Origin: Galbibacter kalidii
GTDB taxonomy: Bacteria > Bacteroidota > Bacteroidia > Flavobacteriales > Flavobacteriaceae
DNA length: 64,000 nucleotides
NCBI RefSeq assembly: GCF_026241135.1
Contig: NZ_JAPFGA010000017.1
Coordinates: 49,519 to 113,518 of the forward strand
Reading direction: 5' to 3'
Notes under the pieces: model-generated
Told to the model about the DNA's origin: nothing
The model's database searches: none
Seen by the model: only the letters and a program-made list of their open reading frames with translations
Program-made: the position numbers and the translations under genes
Shown: one piece after another, positions 7,417 to 15,480 of the stretch
Position numbering within the stretch: position 1 is the stretch's first letter
Layout of the letters: each line of letters opens with the position of its first letter

Positions 7417-8319
7417 TTATAAATTTTTCCTCGGATGGAATTCATCAATGGCTTTGGCCAAGTCTTTTCTGTTCAGGTGCATATAAACCTCGGTAGTGGT
7501 AATGCTTTCATGTCCCAACATTTGTTGGATCGCCCTCAAATCAGCACCACCCTGAAGCAAATGAGTGGCAAAAGAATGCCGGAAGGTATGCGGACTGATA
7601 TTTTTCTTAATACCGGCTTTTTCCGTAGTTCGTTTTATCACGGTAAATATCATGGCGCGGGTAAGGCCTTTTCCCCGACGGTTTAAAAACACATGATCTT
7701 CATATCCTTTTTGAACATTGATATGCGGACGAATTTCCTTTAAATAGATATTGATGTATTTCATCGCTATAGGCGCTATGGGAACAAAACGCTGCTTATT
7801 GCCCTTACCGCTTACTTTGATAAACCCTTCATCAAAAAAGAGGTCTGAAATTTTAAGGTTGACCAATTCAGAGACCCGTAGTCCACAACTGTACATGGTT
7901 TCGAGCATAGTTCTGTTGCGTTCACCTTCCGGGGTGCTGAGATCTATGGCAGCGATAATGGTGTCAATTTCTTCAGGAGAAAGGGTGTCGGGAAGTTTAC
8001 GACCTATTTTTGGAGATTCGATAAGCTCCAAAGGATTGTCTTTGCGGTAATCTTCAAAGATCAAGTAGTTAAAAAAACTTTTTAAACCCGAGATCAATCG
8101 GGCTTGGGTACGGGCACTGACGGATTTTGCAGCTTCGTATATAAATTGTTGCAGGGTTTCTGAAGTGATGCTAATAGGAGAGCCCGCCATATCATTTTCT
8201 TCCAGATAAAGGATGAGTTTCCGGATATCCATACAGTAATTATTGATGGAATTATAAGAAAGCCCTCTTTCTATTTTTAAATAGTTTTTATAATCTTCTA
8301 CAGCGGTTTTCCACTTCAT
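7417..8319 (-). CDS. xerD: Site-specific tyrosine recombinase XerD
   Basis: A 300-residue tyrosine recombinase, the usual size for XerC/D. The N-terminal SAM-like core-binding domain covers about residues 1-95. The catalytic domain carries Arg148 (CGLRVSEL), Lys172, His244 and Arg247 (HTFRHSFATHLL), His270 (LGHESI) and the nucleophile Tyr279. It resolves chromosome dimers at dif together with its partner during division. No phage or integron genes flank it, so it is the housekeeping enzyme. XerC is the alternative; the overall sequence looks more XerD-like. Confidence 0.92.
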   Translation of the reverse strand: MKWKTAVEDYKNYLKIERGLSYNSINNYCMDIRKLILYLEENDMAGSPISITSETLQQFIYEAAKSVSARTQARLISGLKSFFNYLIFEDYRKDNPLELIESPKIGRKLPDTLSPEEIDTIIAAIDLSTPEGERNRTMLETMYSCGLRVSELVNLKISDLFFDEGFIKVSGKGNKQRFVPIAPIAMKYINIYLKEIRPHINVQKGYEDHVFLNRRGKGLTRAMIFTVIKRTTEKAGIKKNISPHTFRHSFATHLLQGGADLRAIQQMLGHESITTTEVYMHLNRKDLAKAIDEFHPRKNL

Positions 8320-8496
8320 GGGTTAAAGATATTTAATATTTGTGGATCAAATAAATGTAAGATTTTAAGACTTTCATCTAGTTGATTATCATAAACTTGA
8401 AAATGAAATATTCATTTTATTGAGGATAATATTTGTTTTTTAAATTATTTTGTGTGTACATTTATCACAATTACTGATTTAAAAAAGACCCAAAAA

Positions 8497-9108
8497 ATGA
8501 AAAAACTATTACTTGTAGCTGTGGCTACTATTGGATTTGTGTTTGTCTCTCAAGCACAGGAAGTAAAGTTTGGAGTTAAAGCAGGTATAAACATTGCTAA
8601 TTTAACCGGTGCTGATGAAGATATTGATGCAAGAACTTCACTTCACATAGGAGGTGTTGTAGAATTCCCATTTTCAGAAAAGTTTGCGCTTCAACCTGAA
8701 TTGTTATTCTCTTCCCAAGGAGCTAAAGTTAGTGAAAGTGAAGAAGGCAATAGTTATGAAAGAAAACTCAAACTCAACTATCTAAATATTCCTGTCATGG
8801 CAAAACTGTATTTGACAAAAGGATTCAGTTTGGAAGCGGGACCACAGGCAGGTTTTTTATTGTCTGCCAAGGATAAATGGGAAGCAACATTCGGAACATC
8901 AGAATCTTATGAAGATGATATTAAAGATCAGTTGAAAGAAATAGATTTAAGTTTTAACTTTGGATTAGGATATAAATTAGAAAATGGATTGTTCTTTAGT
9001 GGTAGATATAATTTAGGATTTTCTGATATATCGGATTTTGAAGAAGAAGGAGATGATGATAAAGTTAAGAACGGTGTTTTCCAATTATCTGTTGGATTTA
9101 TGTTCTAA
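8497..9108 (+). CDS. Outer-membrane beta-barrel (PorT-like) protein
   Basis: The ATG at 8497 begins a typical signal peptide (MKKLLLVAVATIGFVFVSQA); the frame extends 15 codons further upstream without resembling one. The ~183-residue mature protein has alternating short strands (VKFGVKAGINIANL, LNIPVMAKLYLTK, FSLEAGPQAGFLL) and ends in an aromatic (SVGFMF), as expected for an eight-strand barrel of the OMP_b-brl_2 type. Function unknown. It has its own terminator. Confidence 0.85.
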   Translation: MKKLLLVAVATIGFVFVSQAQEVKFGVKAGINIANLTGADEDIDARTSLHIGGVVEFPFSEKFALQPELLFSSQGAKVSESEEGNSYERKLKLNYLNIPVMAKLYLTKGFSLEAGPQAGFLLSAKDKWEATFGTSESYEDDIKDQLKEIDLSFNFGLGYKLENGLFFSGRYNLGFSDISDFEEEGDDDKVKNGVFQLSVGFMF

Positions 9109-9132
9109 AAAAAATTAAGCAGTTATAATTTT

Positions 9133-9159
9133 AACGGAAGCTTCGGCTTCCGTTTTTTT
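9133..9159 (+). terminator. Rho-independent terminator
   Basis: AACGGAAGC and GCTTCCGTT form a perfect nine-pair stem around a TTCG loop, followed by a T tract. It ends the barrel gene before aroQ. Confidence 0.92.
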
Positions 9160-9186
9160 ATGCCTTAAATTATTATCTTTACCCTT

Positions 9187-9600
9187 ATGAAGCGAATAAT
9201 TATCATCAACGGACCCAACCTCAATCTACTAGGAAAGCGCGAACCGGAAATATACGGTTCGGAAACCTTTGAGGATTACCTTTCCATACTCAAAAAAAAA
9301 TATAGCGACCATCAAATAGATTACTATCAAAGTAATGTAGAAGGGGAGATTATCAATAAACTGCACGAAGTTGGTTTTAGTTATGATGGTATCATCCTCA
9401 ACGCCGGGGCTTATACGCATACTTCAGTAGCTATTGGTGACGCCCTAAAAGGAATTGAGACACCCGTTGTAGAATTACACATCTCCAACACCTTTTCGAG
9501 GGAAGATTTCAGGCATGTGTCCTATATCTCGCCCAATGCCAAAGGGGTTATCCTCGGTTTCGGCATGCAAGGGTATGAGTTGGCCATTTCCAGTTTTTAA
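9187..9600 (+). CDS. aroQ: 3-dehydroquinate dehydratase, type II
   Basis: A 137-residue type II dehydroquinase, of normal length for the dodecameric enzyme. It shows the nucleotide-like start INGPNLNLLGKREP, the catalytic Tyr23 (EIYG), NAGAYTHTS (72-80) and the active-site His98 in VELHISN. It converts 3-dehydroquinate to 3-dehydroshikimate in the shikimate pathway in the cytoplasm. The gene stands alone. TATCTTTA, a weak -7 match, lies 6 bases before the ATG, so a leaderless or very short-leader transcript is possible. Confidence 0.96.
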   Translation: MKRIIIINGPNLNLLGKREPEIYGSETFEDYLSILKKKYSDHQIDYYQSNVEGEIINKLHEVGFSYDGIILNAGAYTHTSVAIGDALKGIETPVVELHISNTFSREDFRHVSYISPNAKGVILGFGMQGYELAISSF

Positions 9601-9680
9601 TAGTAATGCTAAAGTAATTTTATTCTTTATCAATTATTTTTTTCTGTATTTTAGGGGAATAATTAAAACTCAAATTAATC

Positions 9681-10175
9681 ATGAAAAAATTATTGCTTGT
9701 AGTTATAGCTACGCTCGGAATCGCGTTTACGACGAATGCCCAAAGTTTCAGCTTAGGGGCACATTTAGGAATACCTGTTGGTGATGCTTCAGATTTTTCT
9801 AATTTTAATGCAGGGGTAGATGCAACCTATTTTGTAATGGATTTTCCTGCAGTCGATCTGGGGATTAGCTCCGGATATACTCATTTTTTCACTGAAGATT
9901 ATGAAGAAGGCGGTATTGAAGTATCTGTAGATGATATTTCTTTTATTCCTATCGCGGCAAGTGCACGTGCATCACTAGGTAGTTTACTTATAGGCGCCGA
10001 TTTGGGATATGGAATTGGTGTTAATGACGGTAATGATGGCGGATTGTACTATCAGGGGAGGTTTGGTTTTGGTTTGCCATTGGTAGATATTTATGCATAC
10101 TATAAGGGATTTAGTATTGATGATGCTGATGTAGATATTAATTCTTTAGGAGTAGGGGCGGCGATTAAGCTGTAA
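9681..10175 (+). CDS. Small secreted or outer-membrane barrel-like protein
   Basis: 164 residues with signal peptide MKKLLLVVIATLGIAFTTNA and a Gly/aromatic-rich mature part (SLGAHLGIPVGDASDF, SLLIGADLGYGIGV, YYQGRFGFGLPLVDIYAYY) with alternating strands and the end GVGAAIKL. This suggests a short beta-barrel or beta-sandwich in the outer membrane. I do not recognise a family. Its signal peptide is nearly the same as that of the barrel at 8497, and it faces the thioesterase gene across a palindromic repeat. Confidence 0.75.
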   Translation: MKKLLLVVIATLGIAFTTNAQSFSLGAHLGIPVGDASDFSNFNAGVDATYFVMDFPAVDLGISSGYTHFFTEDYEEGGIEVSVDDISFIPIAASARASLGSLLIGADLGYGIGVNDGNDGGLYYQGRFGFGLPLVDIYAYYKGFSIDDADVDINSLGVGAAIKL

Positions 10176-10194
10176 TCCATCCATATATAATATA

Positions 10195-10340
10195 AAGAGG
10201 CTGTCTAAAAAGCTGTGATCCAGATGTCATGCTGAGCCTGTCGAAGCATAATATATTGAAGTTCAATATGTCTTCGACCCCCGAAGCGTCGGGGCAGACT
10301 GACAGATCAAATTCACTAAGAGCTTTTTAGACAACCTCTT
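10195..10340. repeat. Inverted-repeat element, copy 1 (GTCTAAAAAG family)
   Basis: The 20-base ends (left 10195-10214, right 10321-10340) are complementary at 19 of 20 positions and read AAGAGG(C/T)TGTCTAAAAAGCT. Inside are TGAGCCTGTCGAAG and a hairpin CCCCCGAAGCGTCGGGG (10278-10294) inserted in the right arm. It lies between two converging genes, 19 and 6 bases from their stops, so it may also end transcription. Confidence 0.88.
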
Positions 10341-10346
10341 GTTTTT

Positions 10347-10736
10347 TTAATTAAACAAATCCATAAGCTCCTGTGTGAGTCGGATGGGGCGTTTACTTTC
10401 TTTACTTAGCAGACACCATTCGGTTGTGGAACTTAAGATCAGCTTTTGGTTTTTTAGATTGTACACTTCAACTTTCCGGATCGATTTTACGCCTTCCGAC
10501 TTGTCAATATAGGTTTTCAATAACAATTCGTCGTCCAAAAACGCCTGTCCTTTGTATTCAATATAATGGGTGAGGATCATCCAGATATAATTGTCCAGCA
10601 TTTCAGTGGAAGCCCTTGTTTGCCAATGCTCTTTCGCAATATCCTGGATCCATTGCACATAACGCACATTGTTGACATGCTGTAAATCATCCAGATCGTC
10701 TTCTACTACTTTTATCGTTTTTTCAAATACGTTCAA
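10347..10736 (-). CDS. Hot-dog acyl-CoA thioesterase (4HBT family)
   Basis: A 129-residue hot-dog fold protein. DDLDDLQHVNNVRYVQWIQD near residue 13 is the 4-hydroxybenzoyl-CoA thioesterase motif with the catalytic Asp. It should hydrolyse an acyl-CoA or acyl-ACP thioester in the cytoplasm; the chain is unknown. The only plausible start is TTG at 10736, four bases after the stop of the glutaminyl cyclase gene, so translation is probably coupled. Confidence 0.87.
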   Translation of the reverse strand: MNVFEKTIKVVEDDLDDLQHVNNVRYVQWIQDIAKEHWQTRASTEMLDNYIWMILTHYIEYKGQAFLDDELLLKTYIDKSEGVKSIRKVEVYNLKNQKLILSSTTEWCLLSKESKRPIRLTQELMDLFN

Positions 10737-10740
10737 CAGC

Positions 10741-11793
10741 CTATTTTTCTATGATTTTGACTTCGAAGAGCTTGCTCCAGTTCTTTCCGGTTACAAAAAA
10801 GGTTTTCCGTCCCGGGTGATAGGCAATTCCGTTAAGGACATCAAGATCGTCGTGTTGTTTTACCTTTTCCTTTAATCCGCCGAAATTAATGGCCCCTATA
10901 ATCGCCCCGGTTTTGGCATCGATGATCATAGCACTGTCTTTGAGATATACGTTGGCATAAATCAATCCGTCTACATATTCCAGTTCATTGGCTTTATTAT
11001 ATACTGAAGTATTGGTCACCGTTTCTATAAAATCTTCTTCCATCAGGGTTTCTGGGTTTAGGATCCAGATTTTATCACTTCCATCACTTTTATAGATTTT
11101 TTCGTTATCATGGGTGAGTCCCCAACCCTCTTTGCTTTTGTTGTATTTAAACGATCCCGTTTTTTCAAAAGTGTTCAGGTCGTACACAAAACCGATGCCT
11201 TTTTGCCATGTAAGCATGTAAATTTTATCATCTATGATGGTAATACCTTCCCCAAAATACATATTGTCCAGATCAATTTTCTTTAAAACTTCTCCGGTTT
11301 TATAATCTACTTTACGTAATGATGACAATCCTTTCCTTCCGGGATTCCCAGTACTTTCATAAAGCGTATCATTATAAAACTCCAATCCCTGTGTATAGGC
11401 TTTTATATCGTGTGGAAACTCATTAATGATTTCGTAGGTATATACTTTAGGTGCTTTGTTAGCCAAAACGGTAATGTCTTCACTGATATTAATGGTTTCC
11501 CCTTCAGAATAAACCGTAGCTTCCAGCTTTTGAATGCCTAATTTTTCTACATTAAGGGCATAAGAACCATTGTTAAGATCGATCTTTCTTCCGTTTAGGG
11601 TATATAAAACGGAGTCGATCGTTTTGTCTTTTTTGTTTTTGAGTTCGATTTGGATGGTGTTTCCCTGGTGAATTTTATTAGAATCCCCCTTTATTTTAAG
11701 GGAAAACAAATTTTTTGAAGATGAATTTGTAGCATTACATCCCCCTAGGGAAATCGCTAAAAAACTGATGATAAAAAACTTATAGAAATACAT
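10741..11793 (-). CDS. Glutaminyl-peptide cyclotransferase, lipoprotein
   Basis: A 350-residue protein with a lipoprotein signal (SLGGC, Cys19), so exported. After an N-terminal immunoglobulin-like stretch (about 30-110) comes the five-bladed propeller of plant-type glutaminyl cyclase: FPHDIKAYTQGLEF, YESTGNPGRKGLSSLRKVD and YFGEGITIIDDKIYMLTW are typical. It converts N-terminal glutamine of exported proteins to pyroglutamate. It is followed, four bases on, by the thioesterase gene. The pyroglutamate-degrading pxpABC genes lie ~9 kb away. Confidence 0.9.
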   Translation of the reverse strand: MYFYKFFIISFLAISLGGCNATNSSSKNLFSLKIKGDSNKIHQGNTIQIELKNKKDKTIDSVLYTLNGRKIDLNNGSYALNVEKLGIQKLEATVYSEGETINISEDITVLANKAPKVYTYEIINEFPHDIKAYTQGLEFYNDTLYESTGNPGRKGLSSLRKVDYKTGEVLKKIDLDNMYFGEGITIIDDKIYMLTWQKGIGFVYDLNTFEKTGSFKYNKSKEGWGLTHDNEKIYKSDGSDKIWILNPETLMEEDFIETVTNTSVYNKANELEYVDGLIYANVYLKDSAMIIDAKTGAIIGAINFGGLKEKVKQHDDLDVLNGIAYHPGRKTFFVTGKNWSKLFEVKIIEK

Positions 11794-11848
11794 GCTTCTT
11801 TTTGAATTTTATGGCAAGGTATTTAATTAAATTAAGATTGTAAAATTA

Positions 11849-11879
11849 TTGCTCATACTTTAAAAAGTTTGTAAATTTG
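11849..11879 (+). promoter_or_regulatory. Bacteroidota-type promoter of SRP RNA
   Basis: TTG at 11849-11851, a 20-base spacer and TAAATTTG at 11872-11879 match the -33/-7 consensus. Transcription would begin about 7 bases after the -7 box, at the 5' end of the SRP RNA. Confidence 0.88.
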
Positions 11880-11884
11880 CACCC

Positions 11885-11985
11885 GGCAAGTCCTACACGA
11901 CCAGCTCCTACAGAATCCCCCAGGGCGGGAACGCAGCAAGGGTATGTGGTTGTAGCGGTGCGATGTAGGTAGCTTGCCTTTTTTT
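11885..11985 (+). ncRNA. ffs: Signal recognition particle RNA, small bacterial type
   Basis: The ends GGCAAG (11885-11890) and CTTGCC (11973-11978) pair and a T tract follows. The conserved tip is visible: CCCCCAGG, then GCG-GGAA-CGC with its tetraloop, then AGCAAGGG, which is the Ffh-binding asymmetric loop and hairpin of helix 8. The RNA joins Ffh to target nascent membrane proteins to the translocon. A near-perfect promoter precedes it and the tilS gene follows about 80 bases later. Confidence 0.95.
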
Positions 11986-12062
11986 ATGCCTTTATTTTTG
12001 GATTCTACATACCTTCTTATTTCGTACTTCTAACTTCGTACTTCTTTATTTACCTTTGCAAG

Positions 12063-13382
12063 ATGCTCAACGCTTTTAAAGAACATATCGAACAGCAATT
12101 TCCTTTCCTGAAGCCATCAAAATTGATGATTGCCGTGAGTGGAGGGATCGACAGTATGGTGCTTACACATCTGTGCCATCAACTGGGGATGGATGTGGTT
12201 GTTCTGCATTGTGATTTTCAGCTTCGGGGTCAAGCGAGCGATGAAGACGAACAGTTTATCAAGCAAAAGGCAGGGGAGATGAAGATTCCTTTTTACAGTA
12301 CGGTTTTTGATACGGAAAATTATGCTGAGACCCATAAACTGTCCACGCAACTGGCCGCACGGGAATTGCGCTATCGCTGGTTCAGGGAGCAGAAAGAAGC
12401 TTTGAACTATGATTATTTATTAACGGCCCATCATGCAGACGACAATCTGGAAACTTTTTTGATCAACCTTAGCCGTGGTACCGGACTTGACGGACTTACG
12501 GGAATTCCAGAGATCAATGATTATGTGGTGCGTCCGTTATTGCCTTTTTCGCGAGAGGGGATTCTTCAGTATGCATTAAACAATAAAATTGAGTGGCGGG
12601 AAGACAGCAGCAATGCCGAAACCAAATACCTGCGGAATAAACTGCGTCATGAAGTCATTCCGAAGTTGAAAGAGATCAATCCCACCTTACTTCAAAATTT
12701 TGAAAGCACCATCAATCATCTTAAAGGTTCATCACAACTCATTGAAAGGCGTGTTGAGAAATTGCGGAACAAACTATTTGAAAAGGAAGGGGAGACCTTT
12801 AAAATTTCAGTAAAAAAAATACAAAAATTGAAGCCGAAACAGGCTTATCTCTACGAACTTTTTAAGCCCTATGGCTTTAGAAAGGATATAGAGGATATTG
12901 AAAACCTGTTGGAGGCTCAAAGCGGAAAACAATTATTTTCAGATACCCATCGCTTGCTTAAAGACCGGGAATTTATTCTGGTAGAACCTCTTGATGGCAA
13001 GCCTTTTAATGTAAGTTATTTTATTGAAGAAGGACAAAACCTTGTAAAAGAGCCATTCAAATTGTCGATAGGCTTTGTAGGGAAAATATCAGAGGCGGAT
13101 AATAGTACAATTTACCTTGATAAAGAAACGTTAAAGTTTCCCTTAAAACTGAGGAAATGGGAAAATGGTGATTATTTTTATCCCTTTGGAATGAAGGGGA
13201 GAAAGAAAGTCAGTAAGTACTTTAAGGATCAAAAATTCTCTCTCATAGCCAAAGAAAAACAATGGTTGCTTTGTAATGGTGATGATAAAATTATCTGGAT
13301 CGTGGGCCATCGGACAGACGACCGCTTTAAAGTGACCGAAACGACGAAACAAATCTTAAAAATAGAATACTTTGATACGTAA
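12063..13382 (+). CDS. tilS: tRNA(Ile)-lysidine synthase
   Basis: A 439-residue protein with the PP-loop ATPase motif SGGIDS at 26-31 and the usual AAHHADDNLETFLINLSRGTGLDGL block, followed by the TilS substrate-binding and C-terminal domains (PFGMKGRKKVSKYFKDQK). It attaches lysine to C34 of the AUA-reading tRNA(Ile), an essential step in decoding. TACCTTTG, a -7 match, ends only 5 bases before the ATG, so the message may be nearly leaderless. The 3' end overlaps the start of dsbD by 11 bases. Confidence 0.95.
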   Translation: MLNAFKEHIEQQFPFLKPSKLMIAVSGGIDSMVLTHLCHQLGMDVVVLHCDFQLRGQASDEDEQFIKQKAGEMKIPFYSTVFDTENYAETHKLSTQLAARELRYRWFREQKEALNYDYLLTAHHADDNLETFLINLSRGTGLDGLTGIPEINDYVVRPLLPFSREGILQYALNNKIEWREDSSNAETKYLRNKLRHEVIPKLKEINPTLLQNFESTINHLKGSSQLIERRVEKLRNKLFEKEGETFKISVKKIQKLKPKQAYLYELFKPYGFRKDIEDIENLLEAQSGKQLFSDTHRLLKDREFILVEPLDGKPFNVSYFIEEGQNLVKEPFKLSIGFVGKISEADNSTIYLDKETLKFPLKLRKWENGDYFYPFGMKGRKKVSKYFKDQKFSLIAKEKQWLLCNGDDKIIWIVGHRTDDRFKVTETTKQILKIEYFDT

Positions 13383-15396
13383 TGTACTCGTAGCTTGCTT
13401 ACTCTTTTTAACCGCTTTTGTCCATGCACAAGATCAGGTTACCTGGAGCACTTCCGTAGAAAAATTATCGGAAACGGAATACAACCTTGTTATCAATGCG
13501 GAAATTATCGAACATTGGCATTTGTATGCACAGGAGCAATCGATCGAAGAAGGGGTCATGGCTCCTAATCCTACTGAATTTACTTTTAAAAACCCTGGAG
13601 TAGATTATGAACTGATTGGTAGTGTGGAGGAAAGTGAGCCGATAACAGAATTTGATGAGGTTTTTGAAACTGATTTATCTTATTTCAACAATGAAGCTGT
13701 TTTTACGCAAAAGATCAAAGTTTTAAATCCGGACATCAAATCGGTTATTGCTTCGGTGGAATATCAGGCGTGTGATGACGAGCGTTGTATATTTAATGCA
13801 GTAGAATTGGGCTTTTCCATAGATGGTGGTCCTGTTGTTTTTGAAGATAAAGAGGTGGGCGAAAAGAGTTTGGATTTAGCAGCAAGTTTGGAATTACCAC
13901 TTCAAAGCGTAGATTATATCTCATCTTCCGGTTCAAAATCGGAAGAGGGAAGTGGACTTACGGGACTGTTTGTCCTTGGTTTTCTGGGCGGACTCATAGC
14001 CTTGTTAACGCCTTGTGTTTTCCCAATGATTCCGTTGACGGTTTCATTTTTCACCAAACAATCGGGTGATAAAAAGAAGGGAATTACCAACGCCATACTG
14101 TACGGGGCGTTTATTGTCGGGATTTACCTTGTGTTGAGTATTCCGTTCCATTTTCTGGATTCCATCGCACCAGAGATATTCAATAACATCTCTACCAATG
14201 TGTGGTTGAACATTCTTTTCTTTGTCATATTTGTCTTTTTTGCCTTTTCTTTTTTCGGATATTACGAATTGACCTTGCCATCCTCATGGGGAAATAAAAT
14301 GGACAAAGCTTCCAGTACCGGAGGGTTTATCGGGATCTTTTTTATGGCATTGACACTGGCTATCGTTTCTTTTTCCTGTACCGGACCTATTTTGGGATCG
14401 CTTTTGGCAGGTTCCTTGACCAGTGATGGAGGTGCAACCCAGCTGACCGTAGGAATGGGCGGCTTTGGTTTGGCTTTGGCCTTACCATTTGCCTTGTTTG
14501 CCTTGTTCCCGAATTGGCTGAATTCCTTACCGAAATCAGGGGGCTGGATGAACACCACCAAAGTCATTTTAGGATTTTTGGAATTGGCACTGGCGTTTAA
14601 ATTCCTTTCCAATGCCGATCTGGTAGAGCATTGGGGGCTGCTGAAAAGGGAAATATTTATAGGAATCTGGATTGTGATCTTTGTGCTTTTAGCACTGTAT
14701 GTCTTCGGAATTATCCGTTTTCCACACGATGGACCGAAAAAGAAATTAGGTTTCACCCGAATCGCTTTTGGGGTTTTGGTGGCAGCCTTTGTGATCTATC
14801 TCATTCCCGGACTTAAAAAAACATCAGAATCAAATTTAAAACTCCTTAGTGGTTTTCCGCCACCGGTATTTTACAGCATCTATCCGCAGGAAAGTGATTG
14901 TCCGCTTGGGCTCAATTGCTTTAAGGATTTTGAAGAAGGGCTTTCATACGCCAAAGCGAATAACAAACCCATTTTATTGGATTTCACCGGTTGGGCTTGT
15001 GTCAACTGCCGAAAAATGGAAGAAAACGTATGGAGCGAGCCCAGAATCTACAATCTGCTGAACGATGAATATGTGTTGATCTCTTTGTATGTGGACGATA
15101 GGAAACAGCTGCCGGAGGATCAGCAATTCAACTATAAAAATGGTAACGGTAAGGTAAAAGAAATAAGGACGATAGGGGATAAATGGGCGACTTTCCAGGC
15201 GATCAATTTTAAAACAGCGTCGCAGCCCTACTATATTTTGATGTCCCCCGATTTTAACATCTTGAATACGCCTCAGCAATACACAGATGATGCTACTTAT
15301 TACGACTGGCTGAAAAAAGGTCTGGAGAACTTCAAAAAAGAAGATGAGGTGTTTAGTGTTGACAGCGAGTTTTCAGATGACAATGCGATTAATTAG
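13372..15396 (+). CDS. dsbD: Thiol:disulfide interchange protein DsbD
   Basis: A 674-residue three-part DsbD. After a signal peptide (VACLLFLTAFVHAQ), the N-terminal periplasmic domain has Cys134 and Cys139 (CDDERC). The eight-helix membrane domain carries Cys215 (TPCVFPMIPLT) and Cys336 (SFSCTGP). The C-terminal thioredoxin domain has CVNC at 543-546. It passes electrons from cytoplasmic thioredoxin to periplasmic thiols. No ATG fits; the TTG at 13372, inside the end of tilS, gives a proper signal peptide, so the two genes overlap by 11 bases. Confidence 0.93.
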   Translation: MIRNVLVACLLFLTAFVHAQDQVTWSTSVEKLSETEYNLVINAEIIEHWHLYAQEQSIEEGVMAPNPTEFTFKNPGVDYELIGSVEESEPITEFDEVFETDLSYFNNEAVFTQKIKVLNPDIKSVIASVEYQACDDERCIFNAVELGFSIDGGPVVFEDKEVGEKSLDLAASLELPLQSVDYISSSGSKSEEGSGLTGLFVLGFLGGLIALLTPCVFPMIPLTVSFFTKQSGDKKKGITNAILYGAFIVGIYLVLSIPFHFLDSIAPEIFNNISTNVWLNILFFVIFVFFAFSFFGYYELTLPSSWGNKMDKASSTGGFIGIFFMALTLAIVSFSCTGPILGSLLAGSLTSDGGATQLTVGMGGFGLALALPFALFALFPNWLNSLPKSGGWMNTTKVILGFLELALAFKFLSNADLVEHWGLLKREIFIGIWIVIFVLLALYVFGIIRFPHDGPKKKLGFTRIAFGVLVAAFVIYLIPGLKKTSESNLKLLSGFPPPVFYSIYPQESDCPLGLNCFKDFEEGLSYAKANNKPILLDFTGWACVNCRKMEENVWSEPRIYNLLNDEYVLISLYVDDRKQLPEDQQFNYKNGNGKVKEIRTIGDKWATFQAINFKTASQPYYILMSPDFNILNTPQQYTDDATYYDWLKKGLENFKKEDEVFSVDSEFSDDNAIN

Positions 15397-15419
15397 ATGT
15401 TAAAAACATCAGTAAGTAA

Positions 15420-15448
15420 TTGTTTTATCCCAGATAATAATAAATTTG
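15420..15448 (+). promoter_or_regulatory. Promoter of S15-type hydrolase gene
   Basis: TTG at 15420-15422, an 18-base spacer and TAAATTTG at 15441-15448, giving a leader of about 25 bases before the ATG at 15481. Confidence 0.7.
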
Positions 15449-15480
15449 GGAAACTAAATAGCTAACTTAACTTAAGAGAT

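Noticed and set aside
10195..10340. Insertion sequence
   Set aside because: Only 146 bp and no transposase frame; treated as a non-autonomous repeat.
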